Positions 51,623 through 61,510 of a stretch of DNA of 64,000 nucleotides are shown here, one piece after another. Each line of letters starts with the position of its first letter. Position 1 is the stretch's first letter. The notes under the pieces are model-generated. The model was not told where the DNA came from. It ran no database searches and worked only from the letters and a program-made list of their open reading frames with translations. The stretch comes from JAOUEA01 sp963825635 (GTDB lineage Bacteria; Actinomycetota; UBA4738; HRBIN12): the NCBI GenBank assembly GCA_963825635.1, contig CAWGTU010000001.1, positions 186,001-250,000 of the forward strand, in the 5' to 3' direction. The translations under genes were made by a program, and so were the position numbers.

Positions 51623-52801
51623 ATGACCACCTTTCCGCTTTCCGCTGAGGACCGGGAGATCCAGGAGCGCGCCCGTCGCTTCGTCGACGAGGAGCTGATC
51701 CCGTGGGAGGAGCACGCCGAGGCCGACGGCGGCCGAATCCCCGACGACGAGCGCGCGAAGCACCACGATCGGGCGATCGAGCTCGGCTTCTACGCGATGA
51801 ACATGCCGACGGAGCTCGGCGGCACTGGCATGACCACCCTGCAGCAGGTGCTTGTCTCCGAGCAGATCGGGCGGGTGACGAACGCCCTCGGCTGGTGCGT
51901 GCACACGCCGCCAGCGTGGGCCCCGGCCGTCGTCAGCGACCACCAGATGCAGACGTGGATCCTGCCCACGATCCGCGGCGAGCAGCACGAGTGCTACGCG
52001 ATCACCGAGGCCGGCGCCGGCAGCGACGTCGACGCGATCGAGGCCACCGCCCGCCGCGACGGCGACGAGTACGTGCTCAACGGCGAGAAGATGCACGTGA
52101 CCTCCTTCAACGGCGCCACCTACTGCTTCTTCCAGGCGAAGATCGTCGGCGGACCCCACGAGGGCGAACACGCGATGTTCTTCGTCGACAAGGCGACGCC
52201 GGGCGTTCGACTCGTTCGCGAGCCCGCCTACACCCACACCTACCCCGACACCCACGCGGTCGTCGCGTTCGAGGACGTGCGTGTGCCCGCCGCCAACCTC
52301 GTCGGCCAGGAGGGCGACGGCATGTCGTTCACGTACGAATGGTTCCGCTACGAGCGGCTGATGATCGCCGCCCGCTGCTGCGGCGCCGCCGAGCGCCTGA
52401 TCGACGAGGCCACCTCGTTCGCGCAGCAGCGCGTGCAGTTCGGGGAGCCCATCATCGAGCACCAGGCGATCTCGCACATGCTCGCCGACTCGCTCACCGA
52501 GCTGTGGGCCGCCCGGCTCATGACCTATCGGCTCGCCGAGAACATCGACGCCGGTGTCGACGTGAAGATCCAACACGGCCAGTGTTCGATGGCCAAGCTC
52601 TACGCGAGCGAGATGGCCGGACGGGTCGCCGACCGCGCCGTGCAGATCTTCGGCGGTCGCGGCTACATGCGCGAGAATGTCGCCGAGCGGTTCTGGCGCG
52701 AGCTGCGCGTCGATCGCATCTGGGAGGGCACGAGCGAGGTGCAACGCAACATCGTGGCCGACCAACTGCAGAAGCGGGGCACCCAGGCGCTCGTCGGCTA
52801 G
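51623..52801 (+). CDS. acyl-CoA dehydrogenase
   Basis: 392 residues. N-terminal helical domain, beta domain with CYAITEAGAGSDVDAIEATA and GEKMHVTSFNGA, C-terminal helical domain with GQEGDGMSFTYEWFRYERLM, QIFGGRGYMREN and IWEGTSEVQRNIVADQL; the Glu in WEGTSE is the catalytic base position of many members. Introduces a 2,3-double bond in an acyl-CoA using FAD, passing electrons to ETF. Single-gene unit between its own promoter and a hairpin. Confidence 0.9.
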   Translation: MTTFPLSAEDREIQERARRFVDEELIPWEEHAEADGGRIPDDERAKHHDRAIELGFYAMNMPTELGGTGMTTLQQVLVSEQIGRVTNALGWCVHTPPAWAPAVVSDHQMQTWILPTIRGEQHECYAITEAGAGSDVDAIEATARRDGDEYVLNGEKMHVTSFNGATYCFFQAKIVGGPHEGEHAMFFVDKATPGVRLVREPAYTHTYPDTHAVVAFEDVRVPAANLVGQEGDGMSFTYEWFRYERLMIAARCCGAAERLIDEATSFAQQRVQFGEPIIEHQAISHMLADSLTELWAARLMTYRLAENIDAGVDVKIQHGQCSMAKLYASEMAGRVADRAVQIFGGRGYMRENVAERFWRELRVDRIWEGTSEVQRNIVADQLQKRGTQALVG

Positions 52802-52817
52802 CCACCGACGATCGGGT

Positions 52818-52836
52818 GAACGGCACCCAGCCGTTC
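52818..52836 (+). terminator. hairpin after the acyl-CoA dehydrogenase gene
   Basis: GAACGGC - ACCCA - GCCGTTC, perfect 7-bp stem 17 nt after the stop. No T-run follows. The remaining 170 bp to the Hsp20 stop hold only a weak GTTGC/GCAAC repeat (around 52930-52946). Confidence 0.5.
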
Positions 52837-53005
52837 CCCCGGGTCGTTGTTGCCGTTGCCGCCGAACCCGTCATTGCACGCGTCCTCTCGAGCGATCCAG
52901 CGTCCGCCGAACGCCTCGCAGACTGCGTGTTGCGATAGGAGCAACGACACCGCCTTGGACCTTGCAGGTCTCCGGCGGCGCCGTTGGCTCCGATCGATCA
53001 GCCGC

Positions 53006-53485
53006 TCACGCGGCCTTGATCGGGATCGTCTTCACGTCGTGCTTCTCCTCGACCAACTCCTCGACCTTCGGAGCGGCGCCCGGGAGCACGACCTCCAGCA
53101 CGCCGTCGGCGTACGTGGCGACGATGTCGTCCTCCGTGACCCCTTCGGGGATCGGGAGCCGGCGCTCGAAGGAGCCGTACGAAGACTCCATGCGATAGAA
53201 GTCCTTGTCCTCGACCTCCTCCTTGGTCGAGCGCTCACCTCGGATCACGAGCACGTCGTCCTCGACCTGGATCGTCACGTCCTTCTGGGGATCGATGCCC
53301 GGCACCTCCAGGTGCACGACGAGGTCGCCCTCCCGGCCGAAGACGTCGCACACCGGCACGAACGGACGGCGGATGCCTTCGGGCAGGGCGGGGAACGTGG
53401 TCCTCGCGCGGGGCCCGAGGTAGGTCCGGAACAGGTCGTCCATCCGACGCTGCATCGCCATGAACTCGTCCCATACGTCCAGCAT
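53006..53485 (-). CDS. hsp20: Hsp20/alpha-crystallin small heat shock protein
   Basis: 159 residues. ATG at 53485 is set by a full anti-16S match AGGAGGTGA 5 nt upstream; the GTG at 53494 lies inside that site and is rejected. N-terminal helix (DVWDEFMAMQRRMDDLFRTY), alpha-crystallin domain about 43-140 (VCDVFGREGDLVVHLEVPGI; FERRLPIPEGVTEDDIVATYADGVLEVVLP) and a C-terminal IPI anchor motif (KTIPIKAA). ATP-independent holdase. No CIRCE or HAIR repeat was seen upstream. Confidence 0.9.
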   Translation of the reverse strand: MLDVWDEFMAMQRRMDDLFRTYLGPRARTTFPALPEGIRRPFVPVCDVFGREGDLVVHLEVPGIDPQKDVTIQVEDDVLVIRGERSTKEEVEDKDFYRMESSYGSFERRLPIPEGVTEDDIVATYADGVLEVVLPGAAPKVEELVEEKHDVKTIPIKAA

Positions 53486-53490
53486 GGAAC

Positions 53491-53499
53491 TCACCTCCT
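53491..53499 (-). promoter_or_regulatory. perfect Shine-Dalgarno of hsp20
   Basis: Minus-strand AGGAGGTGA, nine bases complementary to the 16S tail, 5 nt before the ATG at 53485. It decides the start codon and implies strong translation. Confidence 0.75.
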
Positions 53500-53573
53500 C
53501 CCACCGCCACCGTAGGACCGGCTCGGCTGGTCCTCGGAGGCGACCGTCCCGTGAGCGGGGGGACCACCTTCGA

Positions 53574-53612
53574 TACCATCGTTGCGTGCACGTGGTGGCT
53601 CGGGCCGGCTGA
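53574..53612 (+). promoter_or_regulatory. candidate promoter with leaderless 8-codon uORF before the semialdehyde dehydrogenase gene
   Basis: TACCAT at 53574-53579 is followed after 6 nt by GTG at 53586, which opens a reading frame of eight codons (MHVVARAG) and stops at 53612. The main gene starts 70 nt later in another frame. By the spacing rule seen elsewhere in this window this would be a leaderless upstream peptide; chance is not excluded. Confidence 0.25.
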
Positions 53613-53682
53613 CCCGAACCGCTGGGGGGATCACGAGTCGACCGCAGGACCGAACCCCTGCCTGCGATGGGAGCTGATATCG

Positions 53683-55172
<1,490 letters not shown>

Positions 55173-55176
<4 letters not shown>

Positions 55177-55625
55177 TGGCCGCCCACGATCGCGAGGACT
55201 TGCTGCGACGCGAGGCCGAGGCGTGGGCCGCATTGCTCGAGGCCGCCGAGCGCGTGCCTGCCGACCTGCGGACCGTGCCCGGCGTCGTGCCCGACTGGTC
55301 GGTCTGCGACCTCGTGTTCCACAGCGGCAAGTGGTCGGAGCTCGCCGGCACGCACCTCGAGGAGATGGCCGCCGGAACGTTCGTCGGCGACGAGCAGCCC
55401 GAGGAGGTGTGGCAGGCGATGAACGCCTCGTGGGCGGAGGAGTCGAAGTCGCTGACGTGGGAGCAGGCCGTGGCGGCCGCCGAGGCCGGGCGCATGAAGG
55501 CCCGCACCGCCCTCGAGGCGCTCGACGAGGTCGACGACGCCGCGGCGTCGTGGTTCGTCGACGAGACCTTCGACCACTACCCGGAGCACACCGAGGAGAT
55601 CGCGCGGTTCGCGGCCGGGTCGTGA
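55173..55625 (+). CDS. DinB-like / maleylpyruvate isomerase N-terminal family protein
   Basis: 150 residues, ATG at 55173 (ATGA overlap with mmsA; a second ATG follows at once). Four-helix bundle pattern: LRREAEAWAALLEAAERVPADL, VPDWSVCDLVFHSGKWSELAGTHLEEM (His50 is the first metal-ligand candidate), EEVWQAMNASWAEES and WFVDETFDHYPEHTEEIARF (with further His). Members bind a metal and use or relate to mycothiol-dependent enzymes. Function unknown; coupled to mmsA. Confidence 0.6.
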
Positions 55626-55637
55626 CGGATCACCGGT

Positions 55638-56231
55638 TCAGCCGCCGGTGCGCATGAACCAGATGCGGGGGCCATCAGGCGTGGGCCGCCCGTCCTGGAC
55701 CACGTGGAAGCCGAACCGTTCGTACAGCGGCACGTTCGAGGCCACCCCCGTCTCCAAGAAGGCGTCGACGCCGGCCGCGCGCGCCGCCTCGAGCCCGTGG
55801 CGAAGCAAGGCGCCGCCGACCCCCTGCCCCTGCCGCGAGGGCTCCACGCCGATCGCGTCCAGGTACCAGACATCGTCGGGGATCCGCTCCTCGATCCAGT
55901 CCCACAGCACGCGGTAGCGCTCCCCGTCGTCGGCGGTGAGCGGCGCGAGCGACGCCTGCACCGCGGCGTCGCTCTCGAACATCTCTTCGGTGGCGCCGAC
56001 GGGGATCCACACCGCGAAACCGGCGGCGTCTCCCGCTTCCCAGATCATGCCGTCGTCGGCGATGCCGAGGTAGATCGATGCGAAGACCTGCCGGATCCGC
56101 TCCTGCACATCGGACTCATCGGGCAAAGGCCAACGCACGATCGGATCGTCGAGGAACGCGCGCGAGTACGTGGCGGCGAGCGCCTCGATGCGCTCAACAC
56201 CGGCAGCGCGGATCGAGACGACGTCGGTCAC
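55638..56231 (-). CDS. GNAT-family N-acetyltransferase
   Basis: 197 residues from a GTG at 56231. Acetyl-CoA-binding motif A LDAIGVEPSRQGQGVGGALLRHG (Q/RxxGxG/A present as RQGQGVGG) and motif B FLETGVASNVPLYERFGFHVVQDG. Similar to small-molecule N-acetyltransferases. Leaderless promoter TAGCGT 6 nt before the start. Convergent with the DinB-like gene, 12 bp apart. Confidence 0.85.
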   Translation of the reverse strand: MTDVVSIRAAGVERIEALAATYSRAFLDDPIVRWPLPDESDVQERIRQVFASIYLGIADDGMIWEAGDAAGFAVWIPVGATEEMFESDAAVQASLAPLTADDGERYRVLWDWIEERIPDDVWYLDAIGVEPSRQGQGVGGALLRHGLEAARAAGVDAFLETGVASNVPLYERFGFHVVQDGRPTPDGPRIWFMRTGG

Positions 56232-56237
56232 GCCACC

Positions 56238-56243
56238 ACGCTA
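56238..56243 (-). promoter_or_regulatory. -10 element, probable leaderless promoter (GNAT gene)
   Basis: Minus-strand TAGCGT (plus strand acgcta), then 6 nt, then the GTG at 56231. It lies between the GNAT start and the stop of the AsnC-type gene. Confidence 0.5.
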
Positions 56244-56274
56244 CCCGGTGCGAGCCCCGTCGCGGGCTCTGAGC

Positions 56275-56757
56275 TCAGCGGGTCGGCGACTCGCCTGCGC
56301 GGCCGAGGTCGGTGTAGCGGAACGTGCCCTTCGCGATGCGAAGGCCCACGAACGAATCGACCTCGATCACGCCGGGCACCGCGCGCACCCGCTCGTGCAT
56401 CACGCGCAGCAGGTCGTCGCCGTCCTGCGCGACGACCTCGACGAGCACGTCGTAATGGCCGGTGCACTCGATCACGTAGACCGCCTCGGGGATCGCGCAG
56501 AGCCCGTCGATCGCTGCACGCACGTCTCGGCCGCCGAGCCGCACGCCCAGGTACGCGAAGAGCAGTCCGAGCTCGTGGGGCTTCACATCGGTGACGAACC
56601 GGATCGCGTCGATGCGCTGCAAGCGAGCGACCCGCGATCGGATCGTGGCCTCGGCGACTCCGAGCTCGTCGGCCACCGATGTGAACGGGCGGCGGCCGTC
56701 TTCGGCGAGGGCATCGATGATGCGCATGTCGAGGTCGTCGAAGCGTGGGGTGGCCAT
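56275..56757 (-). CDS. Lrp/AsnC-family transcriptional regulator
   Basis: 160 residues, ATG at 56757 (an ATG at 56790 would add 11). HTH: FDDLDMRIIDALAEDGRRPFTSVADELGVAEATIRSRVARLQ in pieces (6-47), then a RAM ligand-binding domain with PEAVYVIECTGHYDVLVEVVAQD (Gly-His-Tyr-Asp typical). Acts as dimers assembling into octamers, sensing amino acids. Divergent from the Rieske oxygenase gene, whose upstream DNA contains GGATACC repeats; it probably controls that gene and itself. Confidence 0.88.
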   Translation of the reverse strand: MATPRFDDLDMRIIDALAEDGRRPFTSVADELGVAEATIRSRVARLQRIDAIRFVTDVKPHELGLLFAYLGVRLGGRDVRAAIDGLCAIPEAVYVIECTGHYDVLVEVVAQDGDDLLRVMHERVRAVPGVIEVDSFVGLRIAKGTFRYTDLGRAGESPTR

Positions 56758-56760
56758 CAA

Positions 56761-56775
56761 CTGCGATTCTCGCAG
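56761..56775. promoter_or_regulatory. inverted repeat just upstream of the AsnC-type gene
   Basis: CTGCGA - TTC - TCGCAG, perfect 6-bp arms, 3 bp from the ATG at 56757. Possible autoregulatory operator or RNA hairpin at the ribosome site. Confidence 0.45.
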
Positions 56776-56796
56776 ATGAGATCCCGCCATAGTGCG

Positions 56797-56866
56797 ATAT
56801 CCGTAACCGGTCCTGCGGGTTCGGATACCGCCATGGAACGCAGAGGGGATACCCTTGTCGGTATCC
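56797..56866. promoter_or_regulatory. GGATACC repeat cluster between AsnC regulator and Rieske genes
   Basis: GGATACC occurs at 56823-56829 and 56847-56853, its complement GGTATCC at 56860-56866, and a related ATATCCG at 56797-56803. The pair at 56847-56866 forms a perfect 7-bp inverted repeat with a 6-nt spacer. Arrays of this kind suit a multimeric Lrp/AsnC regulator that wraps DNA. Confidence 0.6.
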
Positions 56867-56896
56867 GCGAACCGCCCACGAGAGGATCCTTCCGCC

Positions 56897-58063
56897 ATGG
56901 CCAAGACCGAGCACGAGATCAAGATCCGCAACGACGAGGTCGAATGGGAGCCGCGTCCGACGCTCGGCAGCGCCGACTACGCGAGTCCCCAGGTGTGGGA
57001 GGACGAGCGGGAGAAGATCTGGTGGGGCGAGTGGATCTGCGTGGGCCGCACCGAGGAGGTCCCGAGCCCGGGCGACCATGTCGTCCGCGACATCGCCGGC
57101 GAATCGATCTTCATCGTGCGCAACGACGTGGGTGAGCTTCGCGCGTTCTACAACGTCTGCAGCCACCGTGGCACGAAGTTCCTCGACGACATCGAGGGCG
57201 CGCAGAACGTGCGAAAGGCGTTCGTCTGCCCGTACCACGCGTGGGCGTTCGACCTGAACGGACAGCTGGTCGGCTCCCCCAACGTGAAGGAGGACGAGCA
57301 CTTCGACCGATCGGACCACCCCCTCTACGACATCGCGATCGATCACTACGCCGGGTTCATGTTCGTGAACATGACGACCGGCGGGCCGACGCGCTCGCTC
57401 ATGGAGTCGCTCACCGATGGCGCCGAGACGATCACAGCGTTCGAGCGCTTCAAGATGGACGAGCTGCGCATCGGCGTGCGCCTCGTGTACGAGGTGAAGG
57501 CGAACTGGAAGATCGTCGTCGAGAACTACAACGAGTGCCTGCATTGTCCGCAGGTCCACCCCGAGCTCGTGCAGGTGATCCCGCTGTTCCGTTTCGGCGA
57601 GGTGTGGGACGAGGAGATCCCTGACGACGGCAACCGCATGATGGAGGGCGCCACGTCGTTCACGCCCACCGGGAAGAGCCAGCTGCCGACGTTCCCCGGC
57701 CTCGAGCCCGAGGACCACGAGATGTACTACGGCACCTACCAGTTCCCGAACCTGATGCTGAACCTTCACCCCGACAGTGCGATGTACTACATCGGCTACC
57801 CGAAGGGGCCGAACCACACCACGGTCGTGAGCGAGTTCATGTTCCGGCCCGAGACGATCGCCGACCTCGAGCTGTTCAAGCCCGAGGCCACGGTGGAGTT
57901 CTGGGACATGATCTCCAAGCAGGACTGGGAGGTCTGCGAGCGCGCCCAGACCGGCGTCAGTTCCCGGGCGTTCACGCGAGGCGTGTACCCGCGGCAGGAC
58001 CGCTTCCTTTACTGGTTCAATGAGGAGTGGCGCCGCGCGATGGGTCGTCCGACGCTGGGTTGA
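56897..58063 (+). CDS. Rieske non-haem iron oxygenase, large subunit (betaine/carnitine demethylase-like)
   Basis: 388 residues, ATG at 56897 with GAGAGGA upstream. Rieske cluster ligands Cys88-x-His90 and Cys111-x2-His114 (NVCSHRGTKF, FVCPYHAWAFD). Catalytic domain iron site in ENYNECLHCPQVHPEL with His216 and His221 and a bridging acid/Asn just before. This form of the motif is shared with oxygenases of quaternary amines (GbcA, CntA-type, stachydrine demethylase) and related HcaE-like proteins. It would remove a methyl as formaldehyde using oxygen and an external reductase, which is not in the window. Regulated by the divergent AsnC-type gene (inference). Confidence 0.85.
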   Translation: MAKTEHEIKIRNDEVEWEPRPTLGSADYASPQVWEDEREKIWWGEWICVGRTEEVPSPGDHVVRDIAGESIFIVRNDVGELRAFYNVCSHRGTKFLDDIEGAQNVRKAFVCPYHAWAFDLNGQLVGSPNVKEDEHFDRSDHPLYDIAIDHYAGFMFVNMTTGGPTRSLMESLTDGAETITAFERFKMDELRIGVRLVYEVKANWKIVVENYNECLHCPQVHPELVQVIPLFRFGEVWDEEIPDDGNRMMEGATSFTPTGKSQLPTFPGLEPEDHEMYYGTYQFPNLMLNLHPDSAMYYIGYPKGPNHTTVVSEFMFRPETIADLELFKPEATVEFWDMISKQDWEVCERAQTGVSSRAFTRGVYPRQDRFLYWFNEEWRRAMGRPTLG

Positions 58064-58085
58064 ACCGCGCGTGGCGCGTTCTCGG

Positions 58086-58985
58086 TCAGCTGCGTCGGCC
58101 GACGCCAAGGAACATCGCGACCGCCAGGGCCGTCAGCACGACCGACGCCGCCAGCAGTGGCATCGCCGAGTTCCCGACCGCGAGGTCCGAGGTCAGCTGG
58201 GCGCCGAGTCGTTCGTACACTTGATCGAGTTCGCCGGCGCTCGCGGCCGTCGAGAGCGATGCGCCCGAACTGCTTGCGATCTCCTGCAGCAGCTCGGTGT
58301 CGCCGCCCTCCTGATCCTCGTCGCCGACGATCGCCACGGTGAACACCGGGACGGCCATGTCACGGGCTCGAGCGGTCGCCTGCGGCGGCGAGACGACGCT
58401 GCCGGTGTCGGCGCCGTCGGAGAGCAGGACCACCGCGGCCGGCAACTCCTCGTTCTCCGTCCGCTCGGCCGCGATGACGTCGAGCGCCTCGGTGAGTCCG
58501 TCGCCGATCACCGTGCGGCGGCTCGACTCCAGTCGCTCGATCGCCTCGGCGGTCTCGGCCCGCCCCTGACCAGGATCGGCGACGGTGGCGGCCTCACCCG
58601 CGAACGTGACGACCCCGACGCGGAACCCGGGCGGTACCTCGTCGAGGAACGACGTGGCGGCGGCCTTGGCGGCCGTGAACCGATCGGGTTTCACGTCGGT
58701 CGCGAGCATCGAGGCGCTCACGTCGATCGCCAGCACGACCGTCGCTGTCGTCTCGCTGCGGTCGAGCCGGATCTGAGCGAAGAGCAGCAGCAGGCAGGTG
58801 GAGGCGCCGAACAGCAGCGCGTACGGCGCGGCCTTGCGGAGCGCCCCGCCGAAGTCCGAGCGGACGGCGTCGCTCCCGTAACGGCGTCGGTGGCGTTGGT
58901 GTCGGGCACCGAGGCGAACGACGGCGACGACGACGATCACGACCCACAGGGCCAACCATGCCGTGAGGAGCAGCTCCGTCCGCAT
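58086..58985 (-). CDS. VWA-domain membrane protein (BatA/BatB-like)
   Basis: 299 residues. Membrane helices at about 7-25 and 52-70, a von Willebrand A domain (about 83-255) with MIDAS motif AIDVSASM (DxSxS), conserved Thr region GDGLTEALDVI and LLSDGADTGS, and a last helix at 273-295. Topology resembles Bat/aerotolerance proteins that work with MoxR ATPases, but no moxR gene is nearby. Stop-to-stop gap to the Rieske gene is 22 bp. Confidence 0.85.
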   Translation of the reverse strand: MRTELLLTAWLALWVVIVVVAVVRLGARHQRHRRRYGSDAVRSDFGGALRKAAPYALLFGASTCLLLLFAQIRLDRSETTATVVLAIDVSASMLATDVKPDRFTAAKAAATSFLDEVPPGFRVGVVTFAGEAATVADPGQGRAETAEAIERLESSRRTVIGDGLTEALDVIAAERTENEELPAAVVLLSDGADTGSVVSPPQATARARDMAVPVFTVAIVGDEDQEGGDTELLQEIASSSGASLSTAASAGELDQVYERLGAQLTSDLAVGNSAMPLLAASVVLTALAVAMFLGVGRRS

Positions 58986-59031
58986 GCCTGGTGCATCGGT
59001 CGCTCAGAAGCACTCCTCAAGCCTCGCGGCG

Positions 59032-59037
59032 TAAGCT
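59032..59037 (+). promoter_or_regulatory. -10 element, probable leaderless promoter (second FAD/GcvT dehydrogenase)
   Basis: TAAGCT, then 7 nt, then the ATG at 59045. Confidence 0.55.
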
Positions 59038-59044
59038 TCCGCGC

Positions 59045-61510
59045 ATGACGATCCCGGAGCATCTGGCGAACCGAGACATCGATCCGTCTGCCGTCGTCGT
59101 GGCCTCCGGTCTGCCCGATCGCGCCCGGGTCGTGATCGTGGGCGGAGGCATCATCGGCAGCTCGATCGCGTACCACCTCACGCGCGAGGGGGAGACCGAC
59201 GTCGTGCTGCTCGAGCGCGGGAGGCTCTCGAACGGCACGACGTGGCACGCGGCGGGGCTCGTCTCGCAGGTCCGGGGAACCCACGCCCTCACGGCGCTCT
59301 CACGCATCAACGCCGAGACCTACGAGAGGCTGCCGTCCGAGACCGGCGTCGAGACGGGCATGCGCCGCATCGGGGCGCTCACGGTCGCTCGCACCGAGGG
59401 GCGCATGCAGGAGGCCCTCTACGGCGTCGCGATGGCCAAAGACGTCGGCGTCGACGTCGAGGTGCTCGAGGCGGCGGCCGTGAAGGACCTGTGGCCGGCG
59501 GCGGTCGTCGACGACCTGGTCGGCGCGGTGCTGTTCCCCACCGACGGCACGGTGAACCCCGGTGACGCGACGGTGGCGTTCGCGAAGGGAGCCGTCGACC
59601 GGGGGGCGCGGTACGTGCCCGAGACCGAGGTGACAGGGTTCCGCTTCGGCGAGCGCGGACGGGTGACCGGGCTCGACACCTCCCGCGGGGCGATCGAGGC
59701 CGAGACGATCGTGCTCGCCTGCGGTCTCTGGACGAGCGAGCTCGCGCGCTCGGCCGGCGCCAGCGTCGCGCTCTACCCCGCCGAGCACGTGTGGGTGATG
59801 ACCGAGGAAGCGCAGGGTGCCCGCGAGGACTCGCCGTTCCTGCGTGATCTCGACGCCTACCTGTACATCCGGCACTACCGGGGTCGGTACGTGATCGGGG
59901 CGTTCGAGCCGAACGGCAAGCCGATGCGCCCCGGCGCGGTCCCGACGGCCGGCTTCGCCGAGTTCGGGCCCGATTGGGACCACTTCGCGCCCGTGCTGCA
60001 GGGAGCGCGTGAACGTGTGCCCGAGATCGAGACGATCGGCTTCTCGCACTACCTGCGGGCGCCCGAGAGCTTCACGCCCGACTCGAACTTCCAGCTCGGG
60101 TACGTGCCGGAGGTGCCGGGCTTGTTCGTGGCGGCCGGCTTCAACTCGCAGGGGATCATCTTCGGCCCGGGCGCCGGGAAGGCCGCCGCCGAGTGGATCG
60201 TGGCCGGCCATCCCACGATGGACCTGGTCGAGGTCGATGTCGCGCGCACCGGCCGGTGGGCGAACCAGAGAGCGTGGCTGCACGAGCGCACGGTGGAATC
60301 GCTCGGCGGCCTGTACGAGATGCACTGGCCGCAGAAGCAGCCGAGGACCGGTCGGGGGGTTCGTCGGGTGCCCTTGTACGGGGCCTTCCGTGAGGAGGGT
60401 GCCGCGTTCGGGCAAGCGGCCGGATGGGAACGCGCCAACTGGTTCGAGCCGGGTGTCGTCGACCCCGAGGCGGGTTACTCCTTCGAGGAGCCGTCGTGGT
60501 TCCCGGCGGTGCGCGACGAGGTGCGTGCCACTCGCGAGGCTGTGGCGTTGTACGACCTGTCGACCTACTCGAAGTTCCTCGTGCAGGGACCCGGCGCGCT
60601 CTCGGGATTGCAGCGGCTGGCGACGTCGGAGCTCGACGTGCCCGTCGGTCGCATCGTCTACACGCTGTTCTGCAACGCCCGTGGGGGCATCGAGATGGAT
60701 CCGACCGTGACGCGGCTCGGCGACGATCGGTTCCTGGTGCTCGCGCCGACGCTCGCGCAACGTCGCACGGAGATGCTGCTCCGCTCCGGGCTGCCGTCCG
60801 ACGCCACGGTCACCGACGTCACGAGCGGATGGGCGACGCTTCATCTCGCCGGACCGTCGTCGCCCGAGGTGCTCGCGCGCCTCACCGACGAGGACCTCTC
60901 GACATCGACGTGGCCGTTCCTGCACGCTCGTGAGATCGAGGTCGGCCGGGCCAGGGCATGGGCGCTCCGCGTATCCTTCACCGGCGAGCTCGGGTGGGAG
61001 CTGACGGTACCGACCGAGTTCGTGGGCGACCTTTACGAATACGTCGTCGATGCCGGGACGTCGCTCGGGCTCCGCCACGCGGGGGCCTTCGGGTTCGACG
61101 CTGCTCGCATCGAGCGTGGGTTCCGCTCGTGGGGGCACGACGTCGGCCCGCTCGACGACCCCTTCGCCGCGGGGCTCGGTTTCGCCGTCTCGCGTTCGAA
61201 ACGGGCCGACTTCGTCGGTCGCGAGGCGCTGGAGACGCTGCGGGACGCGCCCCGAGACCGCACGCTCGTTTCGGTGCATGCGCCCGACGCGGTGCTCTGG
61301 CACGGCGAGTCGGTCGTGCGGGGCGACGAGCGGCTCGGTCATATCGCGAGCGCCGCGATCGCACCCACGCTCGGCGGGTCGGCCGGGCTCGCGTGGATCC
61401 ATGGCGAACCCACGGGCGATGGATGGGGGGTCGAGGTTCGGGGTGAGGTGAGACCGGCGGCGGTGCAGGTCGAACCGTTCTACGACCCACGCGGCGAACG
61501 GTCACGATGA
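59045..61510 (+). CDS. dimethylglycine/sarcosine dehydrogenase-like flavoprotein, second copy
   Basis: 821 residues. DAO domain with VIVGGGIIGSSIAYHL (about 30-45) and the classical covalent-FAD loop GTTWHAAGLVSQ with His68. FAD-domain end LFVAAGFNSQGIIFGPGAGK, and a C-terminal GcvT domain (about 480-815) with VSFTGELGWELTVPTEF and FDAARIERGFRSWGHDVGP. Expected to oxidise dimethylglycine or sarcosine to methylene-THF. Only distantly similar to the copy at 22059. ATGA overlap with the arginase-like gene. Confidence 0.88.
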   Translation: MTIPEHLANRDIDPSAVVVASGLPDRARVVIVGGGIIGSSIAYHLTREGETDVVLLERGRLSNGTTWHAAGLVSQVRGTHALTALSRINAETYERLPSETGVETGMRRIGALTVARTEGRMQEALYGVAMAKDVGVDVEVLEAAAVKDLWPAAVVDDLVGAVLFPTDGTVNPGDATVAFAKGAVDRGARYVPETEVTGFRFGERGRVTGLDTSRGAIEAETIVLACGLWTSELARSAGASVALYPAEHVWVMTEEAQGAREDSPFLRDLDAYLYIRHYRGRYVIGAFEPNGKPMRPGAVPTAGFAEFGPDWDHFAPVLQGARERVPEIETIGFSHYLRAPESFTPDSNFQLGYVPEVPGLFVAAGFNSQGIIFGPGAGKAAAEWIVAGHPTMDLVEVDVARTGRWANQRAWLHERTVESLGGLYEMHWPQKQPRTGRGVRRVPLYGAFREEGAAFGQAAGWERANWFEPGVVDPEAGYSFEEPSWFPAVRDEVRATREAVALYDLSTYSKFLVQGPGALSGLQRLATSELDVPVGRIVYTLFCNARGGIEMDPTVTRLGDDRFLVLAPTLAQRRTEMLLRSGLPSDATVTDVTSGWATLHLAGPSSPEVLARLTDEDLSTSTWPFLHAREIEVGRARAWALRVSFTGELGWELTVPTEFVGDLYEYVVDAGTSLGLRHAGAFGFDAARIERGFRSWGHDVGPLDDPFAAGLGFAVSRSKRADFVGREALETLRDAPRDRTLVSVHAPDAVLWHGESVVRGDERLGHIASAAIAPTLGGSAGLAWIHGEPTGDGWGVEVRGEVRPAAVQVEPFYDPRGERSR

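Noticed and set aside
53486..53494. GTG at 53494 as the hsp20 start
   Set aside because: It falls inside the AGGAGGTGA ribosome site; the ATG at 53485 has ideal spacing from it.
53551..53682. N-terminal extension of the semialdehyde dehydrogenase to an upstream in-frame GTG
   Set aside because: The 44 extra residues have no ALDH similarity, while the ATG at 53683 gives the normal family N-terminus and has a ribosome site.
58064..58085. CG-rich repeat between the Rieske and VWA stops as a terminator
   Set aside because: Arms are only about 4 bp and no T-run follows.
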